Source: Bradyrhizobium sp. ISRA464 (GTDB lineage: Bacteria; Pseudomonadota; Alphaproteobacteria; Rhizobiales; Xanthobacteraceae). From it: a stretch of DNA of 64,000 nucleotides. The stretch lies in NCBI RefSeq assembly GCF_029910095.1, contig NZ_CP094526.1:2108001-2172000 (forward strand). The letters run 5' to 3'. Below, one piece after another: positions 35,206 through 44,825 of this stretch. The notes below the pieces were generated by a model. That model saw nothing but the letters and a program-made list of their open reading frames with translations. It made no database searches and had not been told where the DNA came from. Made by a program: the position numbers and the translations under genes. Position 1 is the stretch's first letter, and every line of letters begins with the position of its first letter.

Positions 35206-36606
35206 ATGATCCCCGTCACCTCCTTCGCAGGCAAGACGGTCGCGGTATTCGGCCTCGGCGGCTCCGGCCTAGCGAGCTGCCACGCGCTGAAGGCCGGTGG
35301 CGCGGACGTGATCGCCGCCGACGACAATGCCGATAATGTCGCGAAGGCAGCACAGGCCGGCCTCGTCACCGCCGATTTGCGCACCATGCCCTGGGCGAAT
35401 TTCGCCGCGCTGATCCTCACGCCCGGCGCGCCGCTGACCCATCCGGCGCCGCACTGGAGCGTGCTGAAGGCGCGCGAGGCCGGCGTCGAGGTGATTGGCG
35501 ACATCGAACTGTTCTGCCGCGAGCGGCGGCGTCATGCGCCGAATGCGCCGTTCGTCGCCATCACCGGCACCAACGGCAAGTCGACCACCACAGCGCTGAT
35601 CGCGCATCTGACCAAGGTTGCCGGCTACGACACCCAGATGGGCGGCAATATCGGCACCGCGATCCTGTCGCTGGAGCCGCCGCGCATGGGGCGGGTGCAC
35701 GTGATCGAGATGTCGTCCTACCAGATCGATCTCACACCTTCGCTCGATCCCTCCGTCGGCATCCTGCTCAATGTCAGCGAGGACCACATCGACCGTCACG
35801 GCACGCTGCAGCATTACGCCGCGGTGAAGGAGCGGCTGGTGGCCGGCGTGCAGCCGGGCGGTACGTCGATCGTCGGTGTCGACGACAGCTGGTCCCGCGA
35901 CATCGCCGACCGGCTCGATCGCTCCGGCAAGCGCGTGGTCCGCATCTCCGTGCGGAACCCGCTGCCCGACGGCATCTATGTCGAGCACGAGACCATCGTG
36001 CGCGCATCGGGGGCGGCGCGCAGCGAGGTGGCGCGGCTCGGCGGCATCGGTTCGCTGCGCGGCCTGCACAATGCGCAGAATGCGGCGTGCGCCGCGGCCT
36101 GCGCGCTCGCGATGGGAATCTCCACCGACGTGCTGCAGAACGGGCTGCGCAGCTTTCCCGGCCTGGCGCACCGCATGGAGCAGGTCGGCCGCCGCGGCAA
36201 CGTGCTGTTCGTCAATGATTCCAAGGGCACCAATGCGGATGCGGCGGCGCATGCGCTGTCGTCCTTCGCTGACATCTTCTGGATCGCCGGCGGCAAGCCG
36301 AAGGCCGGCGGCATCACCAGCCTGTCAGGCTATTTCCCGCGCATCCGCAAAGCCTATCTGATCGGCGAGGCCGCGCCGGAGTTTTCCGGCACGCTGGGCG
36401 AGCGCGTGCCGCACGAGATGTCCGATACGCTCGATGTCGCAGTCGCCAGCGCCGCGCGCGATGCCGAGGCCTCGGGGCTTGCTGAGGCCGTCGTGCTGCT
36501 GTCGCCGGCCTGCGCGTCGTTCGACCAGTACCGCAATTTCGAAATCCGCGGCGCCGCGTTCCGGGATCTCGTCAACGCGTTGCCGGGTGTGAAGCCAGTG
36601 GTGTGA
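35206..36606 (+). CDS. murD: UDP-MurNAc-L-Ala:D-Glu ligase
   Basis: 466 residues. N-terminal UDP-binding Rossmann segment [17 protein letters not shown] loop [11 protein letters not shown] at about 119-129, [19 protein letters not shown] in the central domain and [16 protein letters not shown] in the last domain. It adds D-glutamate before MurE acts. In this window it is the last gene of the upstream half-cluster: the IS pair lies 142 bases after its stop, separating it from its usual neighbour ftsW. Confidence 0.96.
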   Translation: MIPVTSFAGKTVAVFGLGGSGLASCHALKAGGADVIAADDNADNVAKAAQAGLVTADLRTMPWANFAALILTPGAPLTHPAPHWSVLKAREAGVEVIGDIELFCRERRRHAPNAPFVAITGTNGKSTTTALIAHLTKVAGYDTQMGGNIGTAILSLEPPRMGRVHVIEMSSYQIDLTPSLDPSVGILLNVSEDHIDRHGTLQHYAAVKERLVAGVQPGGTSIVGVDDSWSRDIADRLDRSGKRVVRISVRNPLPDGIYVEHETIVRASGAARSEVARLGGIGSLRGLHNAQNAACAAACALAMGISTDVLQNGLRSFPGLAHRMEQVGRRGNVLFVNDSKGTNADAAAHALSSFADIFWIAGGKPKAGGITSLSGYFPRIRKAYLIGEAAPEFSGTLGERVPHEMSDTLDVAVASAARDAEASGLAEAVVLLSPACASFDQYRNFEIRGAAFRDLVNALPGVKPVV

Positions 36607-36748
36607 CCACATTTACCGCTGCGAGAGGGACCAAGTTGACCTTGCCTGATCCTTCCTCGCCGTTGACTTGGAGGCGTCAGGACGAGCCTTAAAGCACTTG
36701 CGGGAGACGGGCCGGGGGAGGTCGCCCCTTGGCACTGATTTGCCCGAC

Positions 36749-38431
36749 GAGGCTGGGCAAGAACTCGGCATTTTTTGGAGTTGATGTACGATTCGGCGCA
36801 TGGCGAATCGGACGTTCAAGGCCGGCGACAGCCGGGAGCAACCCAGTCTTCTTCCTCCCCGGATTGAGGACTATGTCGGACAGCAGAATCCGGTGCGGGC
36901 GATCGACAGTTTCGTTGGCGCGCTCGACCTTTCAAAGCTCGGCTTCCGCCATGCGGATCGTGCCGCGGACGAAGTGGGGCAGCCGCCCTACGATCCGGCC
37001 GATCTGCTGAAGCTCTACCTTTACGGCTACATCAACCAGATCAGGTCGTCGCGGCGGTTGGAGCGGGAGGCCTGCCGCAATCTGGAGCTGATCTGGCTGT
37101 TGAAGAACATGAAGCCGGGCTATCGGACGATCGCCAACTTCCGCAAGGAGAACTGGGCGGCGCTCAAGGCCGCGAACCGCAGTTTCGTGCTGCTCCTGCG
37201 CGACCTCGGCCTGATCGGTGGGACCTTCGTTGCGATCGACGGGGCGCTATTCCATGGTAACGCCAGCAAGGGCAGCATCTTCACGCAAGGGAAGCTGGCC
37301 AAACAGATCGCCGCGTTGGACAAGGAGATCGAGGCTTATGGCAAGGCCCTTGAAGCCAACGATGCCGAGGAAGCCAAGCGATGTGCCGGTCCGGGAGATG
37401 GCAGCAAGGGCAGCGGCGATGTCGGCGAGAAGGTGAAGGAGCTGATGGCCCGGCGCGAGCGCGCGCAAGCCGACCTCAAGAACCTGGAGACAAGCGACAA
37501 GGGGCAACTCTCGAAGACCGATCCCGACGCAAGGCTTCTGAGCAAGGGCGACCAGACCATTGCGGGTTACAACGTGCAGAGCGTCGTTGACGACAAGCAC
37601 ACGCTCATCGTTGCCAGCGAGGTCGTCAACCGCAACGACGCGGGCCATCTTCATGAGATGGCAAAGGCGGCAAAAGAGGCCCTCGACGTCGAGACTCTGC
37701 AGGTGGCGGCCGATGCCGGCTATTCCACCAGCGAGGACCTGAAGGCCTGCGAGGATGACGGCATTGTTGCCTATGTGCCGCTGCACGAGGGCAATGGCAA
37801 GCTCAAGGAAGGCCGCCTCAGCCGCAAGGACTTCAGTTACGATGCGAACGCCGATGCCTACCGTTGCCCGGCCGGCGAGCTGCTGCGCCCGACGGAAGGG
37901 CGCTGGACGAACACGAGCGGCCGCATCGAGATCCGCTACCTGGCGCGCAAGGCGGCCTGCGCAGCATGTCCCCTGAGCGCGCGGTGTCTTGCCCCGAAGG
38001 CGCCTTACCGGAGCATCGCGCGCTGGGAACACGAGGACGTTCTCGAACGTCACCGCATGAGGATGCAAAGCGCCGAGGCTGCCACATTGATGCGCCGCCG
38101 TTCCGCCATCGTCGAGCACCCTTTCGGAACACTCAAATGCCGCGCCGGCTATCAGCACTTTCTCGTGCGCGGCTTCGACAAGGTCCGCGGCGAATGGAGC
38201 CTGATGGCGCTTTGCTACAACTTCACCCGCGTGCTCAGCATTCTCGGCTTCGACCGCTTCGTCGCGTACCTTGCAGAAAAGACGCGCATTGCCGGCGCAA
38301 ACCTCCTTGCGGCCACTCTGCGCGCCATTCGGCTTGCTTTGCGGCCCTTCCGCGCCAAAATCTCGCTGTCGCTCGTCGTCAGTGCTTTCCGAGCCGCCCC
38401 AGCCCCTTAGTTGCCATTCTTGCCCAGTCTC
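36749..38431 (+). mobile_element. IS1182-family insertion sequence, copy 1
   Basis: 1,683 bp. Left end GAGGCTGGGCAAGAA; the right end read in reverse is GAGACTGGGCAAGAA, a 15-bp terminal inverted repeat with one mismatch. GAC flanks both ends, consistent with a 3-bp target duplication (one ambiguous base could make it 4). It contains one transposase gene oriented with the dcw genes. Copy 2 follows after a single GAC. Confidence 0.85.
36800..38410 (+). CDS. IS1182-family transposase, copy 1
   Basis: 536 residues, apparently intact. The N-terminal part has YDPADLLKLYLYGYINQIRS and NFRKENWAALKAANRSFV, hallmarks of IS1182/IS5-like DDE transposases. Candidate catalytic acids are Asp in FVAIDGALFHG, Asp in VAADAGYSTSEDL and Glu in AIVEHPFGTLKCRAGYQHFL. 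A Cys-rich block (CAACPLSARCLAP) lies between the last two. It catalyses cut-and-paste or copy movement of its element. Protein sequence identical to copy 2. Confidence 0.93.
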   Translation: MANRTFKAGDSREQPSLLPPRIEDYVGQQNPVRAIDSFVGALDLSKLGFRHADRAADEVGQPPYDPADLLKLYLYGYINQIRSSRRLEREACRNLELIWLLKNMKPGYRTIANFRKENWAALKAANRSFVLLLRDLGLIGGTFVAIDGALFHGNASKGSIFTQGKLAKQIAALDKEIEAYGKALEANDAEEAKRCAGPGDGSKGSGDVGEKVKELMARRERAQADLKNLETSDKGQLSKTDPDARLLSKGDQTIAGYNVQSVVDDKHTLIVASEVVNRNDAGHLHEMAKAAKEALDVETLQVAADAGYSTSEDLKACEDDGIVAYVPLHEGNGKLKEGRLSRKDFSYDANADAYRCPAGELLRPTEGRWTNTSGRIEIRYLARKAACAACPLSARCLAPKAPYRSIARWEHEDVLERHRMRMQSAEAATLMRRRSAIVEHPFGTLKCRAGYQHFLVRGFDKVRGEWSLMALCYNFTRVLSILGFDRFVAYLAEKTRIAGANLLAATLRAIRLALRPFRAKISLSLVVSAFRAAPAP

Positions 38432-38434
38432 GAC

Positions 38435-40117
38435 GAGGCTGGGCAAGAACTCGGCATTTTTTGGAGTTGATGTACGATTCGGCGCATGGCGAATCGGACG
38501 TTCAAGGCCGGCGACAGCCGGGAGCAACCCAGTCTTCTTCCTCCCCGGATTGAGGACTATGTCGGACAGCAGAATCCGGTGCGGGCGATCGACAGTTTCG
38601 TTGGCGCGCTCGACCTTTCAAAGCTCGGCTTCCGCCATGCGGATCGTGCCGCGGACGAAGTGGGGCAGCCGCCCTACGATCCGGCCGATCTGCTGAAGCT
38701 CTACCTTTACGGCTACATCAACCAGATCAGGTCGTCGCGGCGGTTGGAGCGGGAGGCCTGCCGCAATCTGGAGCTGATCTGGCTGTTGAAGAACATGAAG
38801 CCGGGCTATCGGACGATCGCCAACTTCCGCAAGGAGAACTGGGCGGCGCTCAAGGCCGCGAACCGCAGTTTCGTGCTGCTCCTGCGCGACCTCGGCCTGA
38901 TCGGTGGGACCTTCGTTGCGATCGACGGGGCGCTATTCCATGGTAACGCCAGCAAGGGCAGCATCTTCACGCAAGGGAAGCTGGCCAAACAGATCGCCGC
39001 GTTGGACAAGGAGATCGAGGCTTATGGCAAGGCCCTTGAAGCCAACGATGCCGAGGAAGCCAAGCGATGTGCCGGTCCGGGAGATGGCAGCAAGGGCAGC
39101 GGCGATGTCGGCGAGAAGGTGAAGGAGCTGATGGCCCGGCGCGAGCGCGCGCAAGCCGACCTCAAGAACCTGGAGACAAGCGACAAGGGGCAACTCTCGA
39201 AGACCGATCCCGACGCAAGGCTTCTGAGCAAGGGCGACCAGACCATTGCGGGTTACAACGTGCAGAGCGTCGTTGACGACAAGCACACGCTCATCGTTGC
39301 CAGCGAGGTCGTCAACCGCAACGACGCGGGCCATCTTCATGAGATGGCAAAGGCGGCAAAAGAGGCCCTCGACGTCGAGACTCTGCAGGTGGCGGCCGAT
39401 GCCGGCTATTCCACCAGCGAGGACCTGAAGGCCTGCGAGGATGACGGCATTGTTGCCTATGTGCCGCTGCACGAGGGCAATGGCAAGCTCAAGGAAGGCC
39501 GCCTCAGCCGCAAGGACTTCAGTTACGATGCGAACGCCGATGCCTACCGTTGCCCGGCCGGCGAGCTGCTGCGCCCGACGGAAGGGCGCTGGACGAACAC
39601 GAGCGGCCGCATCGAGATCCGCTACCTGGCGCGCAAGGCGGCCTGCGCAGCATGTCCCCTGAGCGCGCGGTGTCTTGCCCCGAAGGCGCCTTACCGGAGC
39701 ATCGCGCGCTGGGAACACGAGGACGTTCTCGAACGTCACCGCATGAGGATGCAAAGCGCCGAGGCTGCCACATTGATGCGCCGCCGTTCCGCCATCGTCG
39801 AGCACCCTTTCGGAACACTCAAATGCCGCGCCGGCTATCAGCACTTTCTCGTGCGCGGCTTCGACAAGGTCCGCGGCGAATGGAGCCTGATGGCGCTTTG
39901 CTACAACTTCACCCGCGTGCTCAGCATTCTCGGCTTCGACCGCTTCGTCGCGTACCTTGCAGAAAAGACGCGCATTGCCGGCGCAAACCTCCTTGCGGCC
40001 ACTCTGCGCGCCATTCGGCTTGCTTTGCGGCCCTTCCGCGCCAAAATCTCGCTGTCGCTCGTCGTCAGTGCTTTCCGAGCCGCCCCAGCCCCTTAGTTGC
40101 CATTCTTGCCCAGTCTC
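38435..40117 (+). mobile_element. IS1182-family insertion sequence, copy 2 (head-to-tail with copy 1)
   Basis: Same 1,683-bp element with the same ends, offset by exactly 1,686 bp from copy 1, so the arrangement is GAC-IS-GAC-IS-GAC. Both copies share orientation and appear identical along the compared stretches, indicating recent duplication. A tandem pair of this kind can form abutted-end junctions that are transposition-active. Confidence 0.85.
38486..40096 (+). CDS. IS1182-family transposase, copy 2
   Basis: 536 residues, residue-for-residue the same as copy 1, including the candidate DDE residues, with no frameshift. Being intact twice suggests recent arrival and possible activity. It ends 738 bases before the ftsW start, in the same direction, so transposase transcription could read into ftsW. 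Confidence 0.93.
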   Translation: MANRTFKAGDSREQPSLLPPRIEDYVGQQNPVRAIDSFVGALDLSKLGFRHADRAADEVGQPPYDPADLLKLYLYGYINQIRSSRRLEREACRNLELIWLLKNMKPGYRTIANFRKENWAALKAANRSFVLLLRDLGLIGGTFVAIDGALFHGNASKGSIFTQGKLAKQIAALDKEIEAYGKALEANDAEEAKRCAGPGDGSKGSGDVGEKVKELMARRERAQADLKNLETSDKGQLSKTDPDARLLSKGDQTIAGYNVQSVVDDKHTLIVASEVVNRNDAGHLHEMAKAAKEALDVETLQVAADAGYSTSEDLKACEDDGIVAYVPLHEGNGKLKEGRLSRKDFSYDANADAYRCPAGELLRPTEGRWTNTSGRIEIRYLARKAACAACPLSARCLAPKAPYRSIARWEHEDVLERHRMRMQSAEAATLMRRRSAIVEHPFGTLKCRAGYQHFLVRGFDKVRGEWSLMALCYNFTRVLSILGFDRFVAYLAEKTRIAGANLLAATLRAIRLALRPFRAKISLSLVVSAFRAAPAP

Positions 40118-40120
40118 GAC

Positions 40121-40598
40121 GGCGCAAGGTCCCGCGCGAAAAATATTTCTGTTTTCCAGAAAAGCAACTCAGTGTATGAATGGCCCGTCTCGCCCGCCTG
40201 AGGGGCGCTTCGCGATCGTCACGAGTGTTGGGTCGAGATGCGGTGGACGCCGATTGCGCAACTGACGAGTGCGCATGAGGCGGACGGTGAAGTCGTGCAG
40301 GCCTGACGCCCTAGTGGCAGGTGTCTCATCGGCAGGAGGCCAAGTGCCTTGTCGATGACGGTGACAACAAAGCCCAGTCTCGCCGGGGAGAGCACGTATA
40401 AGCCGTAAACCACCGCGCAGGGAAAGCCGGGATCGTTCCGGTTTCACCTGTGGTCCTACCTCCCGAGCTTTCCATTTGCTCGGGACCCATGGGTGCGATC
40501 GGCACCCGGCTTTCCCTGCGCCCTCTGCTTGAAGAGGGCGACAACGAAGATGCAAACCTCGGACAGATCGTGTCGCGAGAACGTGGACTTCTGTGCGG
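40121..40598. repeat. Large dispersed Bradyrhizobium repeat block between the IS pair and ftsW
   Basis: The 713-base gap before ftsW holds no gene. It includes a perfect 17-bp inverted repeat, GCGCAGGGAAAGCCGGG at 40415-40431 with its complement at 40505-40521, and the words ggatgcggtggacgcc-like, gcgcatgaggcggacggtga and ccatgggtgcgatcggcacc, which I recognise as part of a long element scattered through Bradyrhizobium chromosomes. Joining the sequences flanking the IS pair (tttgcccGAC and GACggcgcaag) restores a continuous stretch, so the IS inserted into this repeat. Confidence 0.6.
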
Positions 40599-40610
40599 GT
40601 GCCGGCGACC

Positions 40611-40694
40611 GTCATTGCGAGGAGCGAGGCGACGAAGCAATCCATCGCCCCGCATATGTTGAGACATGGATTGCTTCGCTTCGCTCGCAATGAC
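40611..40694. repeat. Palindromic GTCATTGCGAG...CTCGCAATGAC repeat
   Basis: gtcattgcgaggagcgagg at one end and gcttcgctcgcaatgac at the other form a long imperfect hairpin with gaagcaatccat/atggattgcttc inside. A very common Bradyrhizobium element, 140 bases before the ftsW start; it leaves the ftsW frame open upstream and could mislead start prediction. Confidence 0.65.
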
Positions 40695-40833
40695 GGCTGA
40701 GCGAGCCGCCTATCCGACCACGGCCGCTGTCAAGTTGCGTGGCCGGCCTCCATCAAAAGTGATCTATCCCGTTAACCCCTTGGAAACCATCCTGCGCCAC
40801 GAATGGACGTTACCTCCGCCATTGGGGACACCC

Positions 40834-41985
40834 ATGCTCGCCCGTGACCAACGCACCCCGTTCTCGGACTGGTGGTGGACCGTCGACAAGCTGCTGCTTG
40901 CGGCGATCGCTGCGTTGATGCTGGCCGGCGTGATCCTGTCGCTGGCGGCGAGCCCGCCCGTCGCGACGCGCATCGGGCTCGATCCCTTCCATTTCTTCAA
41001 CCGCCACGTGCTGTTCCTGGTGCCGTCGCTGATCGTGCTGATCGGGGTGTCGTTCCTGACGCCGCGGCAGATCCGTCGCACTGCGCTGATCGTGTTCGCG
41101 ATCTCGATCGCGCTGATCGTGGTGACCCTTCTGGTCGGGCCCGAGGTCAAGGGCTCGCGGCGCTGGATCACGCTGCTCGGCGTCAACATCCAGGCCTCCG
41201 AATGTGCCAAGCCGGCCTTCGTGATCGTCGCAGCCTGGCTGTTTGCGGAATCGACGAAGCGGCCGGAGATGCCGGCGACCTCGATGGCGCTGGTGCTGCT
41301 GCTGCTGCTGGTCACGCTGCTCGTAATGGAGCCCGACTTCGGTCAGACTATGCTGATCCTGACGGTATGGGGCGCGCTGTTCTTCATCGCGGGCATGCGG
41401 ATGATCTGGGTGTTCGGGCTTGCCGGCGCGGCCGGTGCCGGTCTGTTCGGCGCCTATCTGCTGGTGCCGCACGTCGCCGGCCGCATCCAGCGCTTCATGA
41501 ACCCGGCCTCCGGCGACACGTTTCAGGTCGACACCGCGATGGAAGCGTTCTGGAACGGCGGCTGGTTCGGCCTCGGGCCGGGCGAGGGCATCGCCAAGCG
41601 CAGCCTGCCGGACAGCCACACCGACTTCGTGTTCGCGGTCGCCGCCGAGGAATTCGGCATCATCCTCTGCCTGATGCTGGTTGCGCTGTTCGGCTTCGTC
41701 GTGATCCGCACGCTGACCCGCGCCTATGCCACCGAGGACATGTTCTCGCGCTTTGCGGCGTCGGGGCTTGCGATCATGTTCGGCGTGCAGGCGGCGATCA
41801 ACATGGCGGTCAATTTGCAATTGATCCCGGCCAAGGGCATGACGCTACCGTTCATCTCCTACGGCGGTTCCTCGTTCGTGTCGCTTGCTTATGGCGTCGG
41901 CATGATGCTGGCATTGACGCGGCAGCGGCCGCGCACCGAAATCGAATCGATGGAAGGCGCCAGTTCGCTGCGCGCCTACGCTTAG
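40834..41985 (+). CDS. ftsW: Septal peptidoglycan glycosyltransferase (SEDS protein)
   Basis: 383 residues from the ATG at 40834 (GGGGA upstream); the frame is open to 40666 but that part is repeat-derived. About ten transmembrane helices. SEDS signatures include VKGSRRWITLLGVNIQASE, KPAFVIVAAWLFAES, MEPDFGQTMLIL, AEEFGIILCL and LPFISYGGSSFVSLAYGVG. It polymerises lipid II at the septum with FtsI. Because the IS pair cuts it off from the upstream genes, it and the following genes need a promoter within 40.1-40.8 kb or readthrough from the IS. Confidence 0.95.
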   Translation: MLARDQRTPFSDWWWTVDKLLLAAIAALMLAGVILSLAASPPVATRIGLDPFHFFNRHVLFLVPSLIVLIGVSFLTPRQIRRTALIVFAISIALIVVTLLVGPEVKGSRRWITLLGVNIQASECAKPAFVIVAAWLFAESTKRPEMPATSMALVLLLLLVTLLVMEPDFGQTMLILTVWGALFFIAGMRMIWVFGLAGAAGAGLFGAYLLVPHVAGRIQRFMNPASGDTFQVDTAMEAFWNGGWFGLGPGEGIAKRSLPDSHTDFVFAVAAEEFGIILCLMLVALFGFVVIRTLTRAYATEDMFSRFAASGLAIMFGVQAAINMAVNLQLIPAKGMTLPFISYGGSSFVSLAYGVGMMLALTRQRPRTEIESMEGASSLRAYA

Positions 41986-42020
41986 GTGACTGCGAGGATA
42001 GCCTCGGCTATCTGGAAGCC

Positions 42021-43121
42021 ATGGACAATGCGCCCCTGATTCTGCTGGCGGCCGGCGGCACCGGCGGCCATCTGTTCCCGGCCGAAGCGCTCGCCGTGGA
42101 ACTGCTGCGGCGTGGCCTGCGCGTCCGGCTGGCGACCGACGGCCGCGCGCTGCGCTACAGCGGCCTGTTCGCCCGGGACAGCATCGACCTGGTGCCGAGC
42201 GCGACGGTGCGTGGCCGCAATCCGCTCTCGCTGGCGCGGACCGCGCTCACGCTCGGCTATGGCACGCTGGTCGCGACCAATGTGGTGCGGCGGCTGAAAC
42301 CCGCCGCGGTCGTCGGCTTCGGCGGCTATCCCACCTTGCCGCCGCTGATGGCTGCGCGCCTGCTCGGCGTGCCCGGCATCATCCATGACGCCAACGCGGT
42401 GCTCGGCCGCGCCAACCGCTTCCTGTCCAGCCGCGTCAACGCGATCGCGACATCGCTGCCCGGCGTGCTCGATCGCGATCCCGCGCTCGCCGGCAAGGCG
42501 ACCACCGTCGGCACGCCGATGCGTCCGGCGATCCTTGCCGCCGCGGCGGTGAACTATGCCTCGCCCGAGGCGAGCGGGCCGCTGCGCCTGCTCGTCGTCG
42601 GCGGCAGCCAGGGCGCGCGGGTGATGAGCGATATCGTGCCATCAGCGATCGAGAAGCTCGACCCCGCGCTGTGGCGCCGGCTGATCGTCACCCAGCAGGT
42701 GCGCGAAGAGGACATGGTGCGGGTGCGCGCCGTCTACGACCGGCTCAAGATCAATGCCGAGCTCGCACCGTTCTTCTCCGACCTGCCGGCACGGCTGGCC
42801 TCGAGCCAATTGGTGATCTCGCGCGCCGGCGCCGGCACCGTCGCCGAGCTTGCCGCGATCGGCCGGCCCGCGATCCTGGTGCCGCTGCCGGGCGCGATCG
42901 ACCAGGACCAGTTTGCCAATGCCGGCGTGCTGGCGCAGGCCGGCGGCGCGATCCGCATCGCACAGCCCGACTTCACGCCCGAGCGGCTGGCCGCCGAGAT
43001 CTCGGCCTTCGCCGCTGATACCGCCAAGCTGACCGCGATGGCGCAAGCCGCGCGCGGCGCCGGCCGGCTCGACGCCGCGGAACGGCTCGCCGATCTGGTG
43101 ACGAATGTGGCCGGGATTTAG
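42021..43121 (+). CDS. murG: UDP-GlcNAc:lipid I N-acetylglucosaminyltransferase
   Basis: 366 residues from the ATG at 42021. N-terminal GTGGHLFPAEALA loop, GFGGYPTLPPLMAA, VGGSQGARVMSD and the C-terminal donor-binding VISRAGAGTVAELAAIGRPA, then LPGAIDQDQFANA. A peripheral inner-membrane GT-B enzyme that converts lipid I to lipid II. It starts 35 bases after ftsW. Confidence 0.96.
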   Translation: MDNAPLILLAAGGTGGHLFPAEALAVELLRRGLRVRLATDGRALRYSGLFARDSIDLVPSATVRGRNPLSLARTALTLGYGTLVATNVVRRLKPAAVVGFGGYPTLPPLMAARLLGVPGIIHDANAVLGRANRFLSSRVNAIATSLPGVLDRDPALAGKATTVGTPMRPAILAAAAVNYASPEASGPLRLLVVGGSQGARVMSDIVPSAIEKLDPALWRRLIVTQQVREEDMVRVRAVYDRLKINAELAPFFSDLPARLASSQLVISRAGAGTVAELAAIGRPAILVPLPGAIDQDQFANAGVLAQAGGAIRIAQPDFTPERLAAEISAFAADTAKLTAMAQAARGAGRLDAAERLADLVTNVAGI

Positions 43122-43150
43122 GCGGCCCGCGATGATTTTTCGACTCTTCG

Positions 43151-43188
43151 ACGTCGTAGCCGGTCTTGTCCCGGCCATCCGCGTCTTT
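43151..43188. repeat. GTCGTAGCCGG-CTTGT-CCCGGCCATCC repeat
   Basis: A hairpin-forming unit in the murG-murC gap, closely related to the better-preserved copy at 44671-44710 after murC; both contain cttgtcccggccatcc and cgtctt. Confidence 0.6.
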
Positions 43189-43247
43189 CATAAGGGCATC
43201 GACGCCTGGGCAAGCCCGGGCCTGATGGAGCAACCGCGAGACCTGCC

Positions 43248-44651
43248 ATGAGACTGCCGCGCGAGATCGGACCCATTCACTTCGTCGGGATCGGCGGCAT
43301 CGGCATGAGCGGCATTGCCGAGGTGCTGCTCAATCTCGGCTATACCGTGCAGGGCTCGGACGCCTCGGACAATTACAACCTCGATAGGCTGCGCAAGAAG
43401 GGCGCGAAGGTCTCGGTCGGCCACACGGCCGAGAATGTGGACGGCGCCGATGTGGTCGTAGTCTCGACCGCGATCAAGCGCGACAATCCGGAGCTGATGG
43501 CGGCGCGCGCGCTGCACATTCCCGTGGTGCGCCGCGCCGAGATGCTGGCGGAATTGATGCGGCTGAAGAGCTGCGTCGCAATCGCCGGCACCCATGGCAA
43601 GACGACGACGACCACGATGGTGGCGACATTGCTCGACGCCGGCGGGCTCGATCCGACCGTGGTCAATGGCGGTATCATCAATGCCTATGGCTCGAATGCG
43701 CGGTTAGGGGCCGGCGAATGGATGGTCGTCGAGGCCGACGAGAGCGACGGCACCTTCCTGAAGCTGCCGTCCGACGTCGTCATCGTCACCAATATCGACC
43801 CCGAGCATCTCGACCACTTCAAGACCTTTGAGGCGATCCAGGACGCGTTCCGCAACTTCGTCGAGAACGTGCCGTTCTACGGCTTTGCCGTGATGTGCAC
43901 CGATCATCCCGTGGTGCAGAGTCTCGTCGGCAAGATCGAGGATCGCCGCATCATCACCTATGGCCACAACCCGCAGGCCGATGCGCGGCTGATGGATCTC
44001 ACGCCGATGGGCGGCGGCTCCAAATTCACAGTCGCGATCCGCGATCGCAACGCAGGCGCGACGCACGAGATTGCCGACATCGTCTTGCCGATGCCGGGGC
44101 GTCACAACGCCTCGAATGCCACGGCCGCGATCGCAGTCGCGCATCAGCTCGGCGTGTCCGACGACGTTATCCGCAAGGCCATGGCGGGTTTCGGCGGCGT
44201 GAAACGGCGCTTTACCAAGACCGGCGAATGGAACGGCGTCACCGTGATCGACGATTACGGCCATCACCCGGTCGAGATTGCGGCGGTGCTCAAGGCGGCG
44301 CGCGAGTCCTACCAGGGCAAGATCATTGCGGTGGTGCAGCCGCATCGCTTCACCCGCCTGCAGTCGCTGTTCGAGGAGTTCTGTACCTGCTTCAACGACG
44401 CCGATACGGTCGTGGTCGCGGAGGTCTATCCGGCGGGCGAGGCGCCGATCCCCGGCATCGACCGCGACCATTTCGCCGCCGGCCTGCGTGCCCACGGCCA
44501 TCGCAACGTGATCCCGCTCCCTGACGCCGGTGAGCTCGCGAAGATCGTCCACGGTCTCGCCAAGTCCGGCGACCTTGTCGTCTGCCTCGGTGCCGGCAAC
44601 ATCACGCAATGGGCCTACGCGCTGCCCGATGAATTGAAGGCGCTGGGGTGA
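43248..44651 (+). CDS. murC: UDP-MurNAc:L-alanine ligase
   Basis: 467 residues. N-terminal [21 protein letters not shown] loop [12 protein letters not shown] at about 111-122, [21 protein letters not shown], and [16 protein letters not shown] in the C-terminal domain. It adds L-Ala, the first residue, to UDP-MurNAc made by MurB. Separated from murG by 126 bases containing a repeat. Confidence 0.97.
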   Translation: MRLPREIGPIHFVGIGGIGMSGIAEVLLNLGYTVQGSDASDNYNLDRLRKKGAKVSVGHTAENVDGADVVVVSTAIKRDNPELMAARALHIPVVRRAEMLAELMRLKSCVAIAGTHGKTTTTTMVATLLDAGGLDPTVVNGGIINAYGSNARLGAGEWMVVEADESDGTFLKLPSDVVIVTNIDPEHLDHFKTFEAIQDAFRNFVENVPFYGFAVMCTDHPVVQSLVGKIEDRRIITYGHNPQADARLMDLTPMGGGSKFTVAIRDRNAGATHEIADIVLPMPGRHNASNATAAIAVAHQLGVSDDVIRKAMAGFGGVKRRFTKTGEWNGVTVIDDYGHHPVEIAAVLKAARESYQGKIIAVVQPHRFTRLQSLFEEFCTCFNDADTVVVAEVYPAGEAPIPGIDRDHFAAGLRAHGHRNVIPLPDAGELAKIVHGLAKSGDLVVCLGAGNITQWAYALPDELKALG

Positions 44652-44670
44652 TGGGAGTCACTTCTACAAC

Positions 44671-44710
44671 CACGTCATGGCCGGGCTTGTCCCGGCCATC
44701 CACGTCTTTA
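44671..44710. repeat. ATGGCCGGG-CTTGT-CCCGGCCAT hairpin repeat
   Basis: A perfect 9-bp stem (44677-44685 with 44691-44699) with a five-base loop in the 174-base murC-murB gap. A common Bradyrhizobium interspersed repeat; could act as transcript-stabilising hairpin. Confidence 0.65.
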
Positions 44711-44825
44711 TTGCACTATCGTGTCGAAGAGATCGTCCCAATTCGGGTTCGCTGCAACGATCGTCCGAACCTTCGATGCGCGCGGCCAATGCTTGATGTT
44801 GTGTTGACGGATTGAGAGGGCGTGC

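Noticed and set aside
36749..40117. Composite transposon carrying cargo between two IS copies
   Set aside because: Only three bases lie between the copies, so there is no cargo; it is a tandem duplication.
40666..40833. Upstream extension of ftsW starting MDCFASLAMT
   Set aside because: These codons come from an interspersed palindromic repeat (CTCGCAATGAC); the family start and ribosome-binding site are at 40834.
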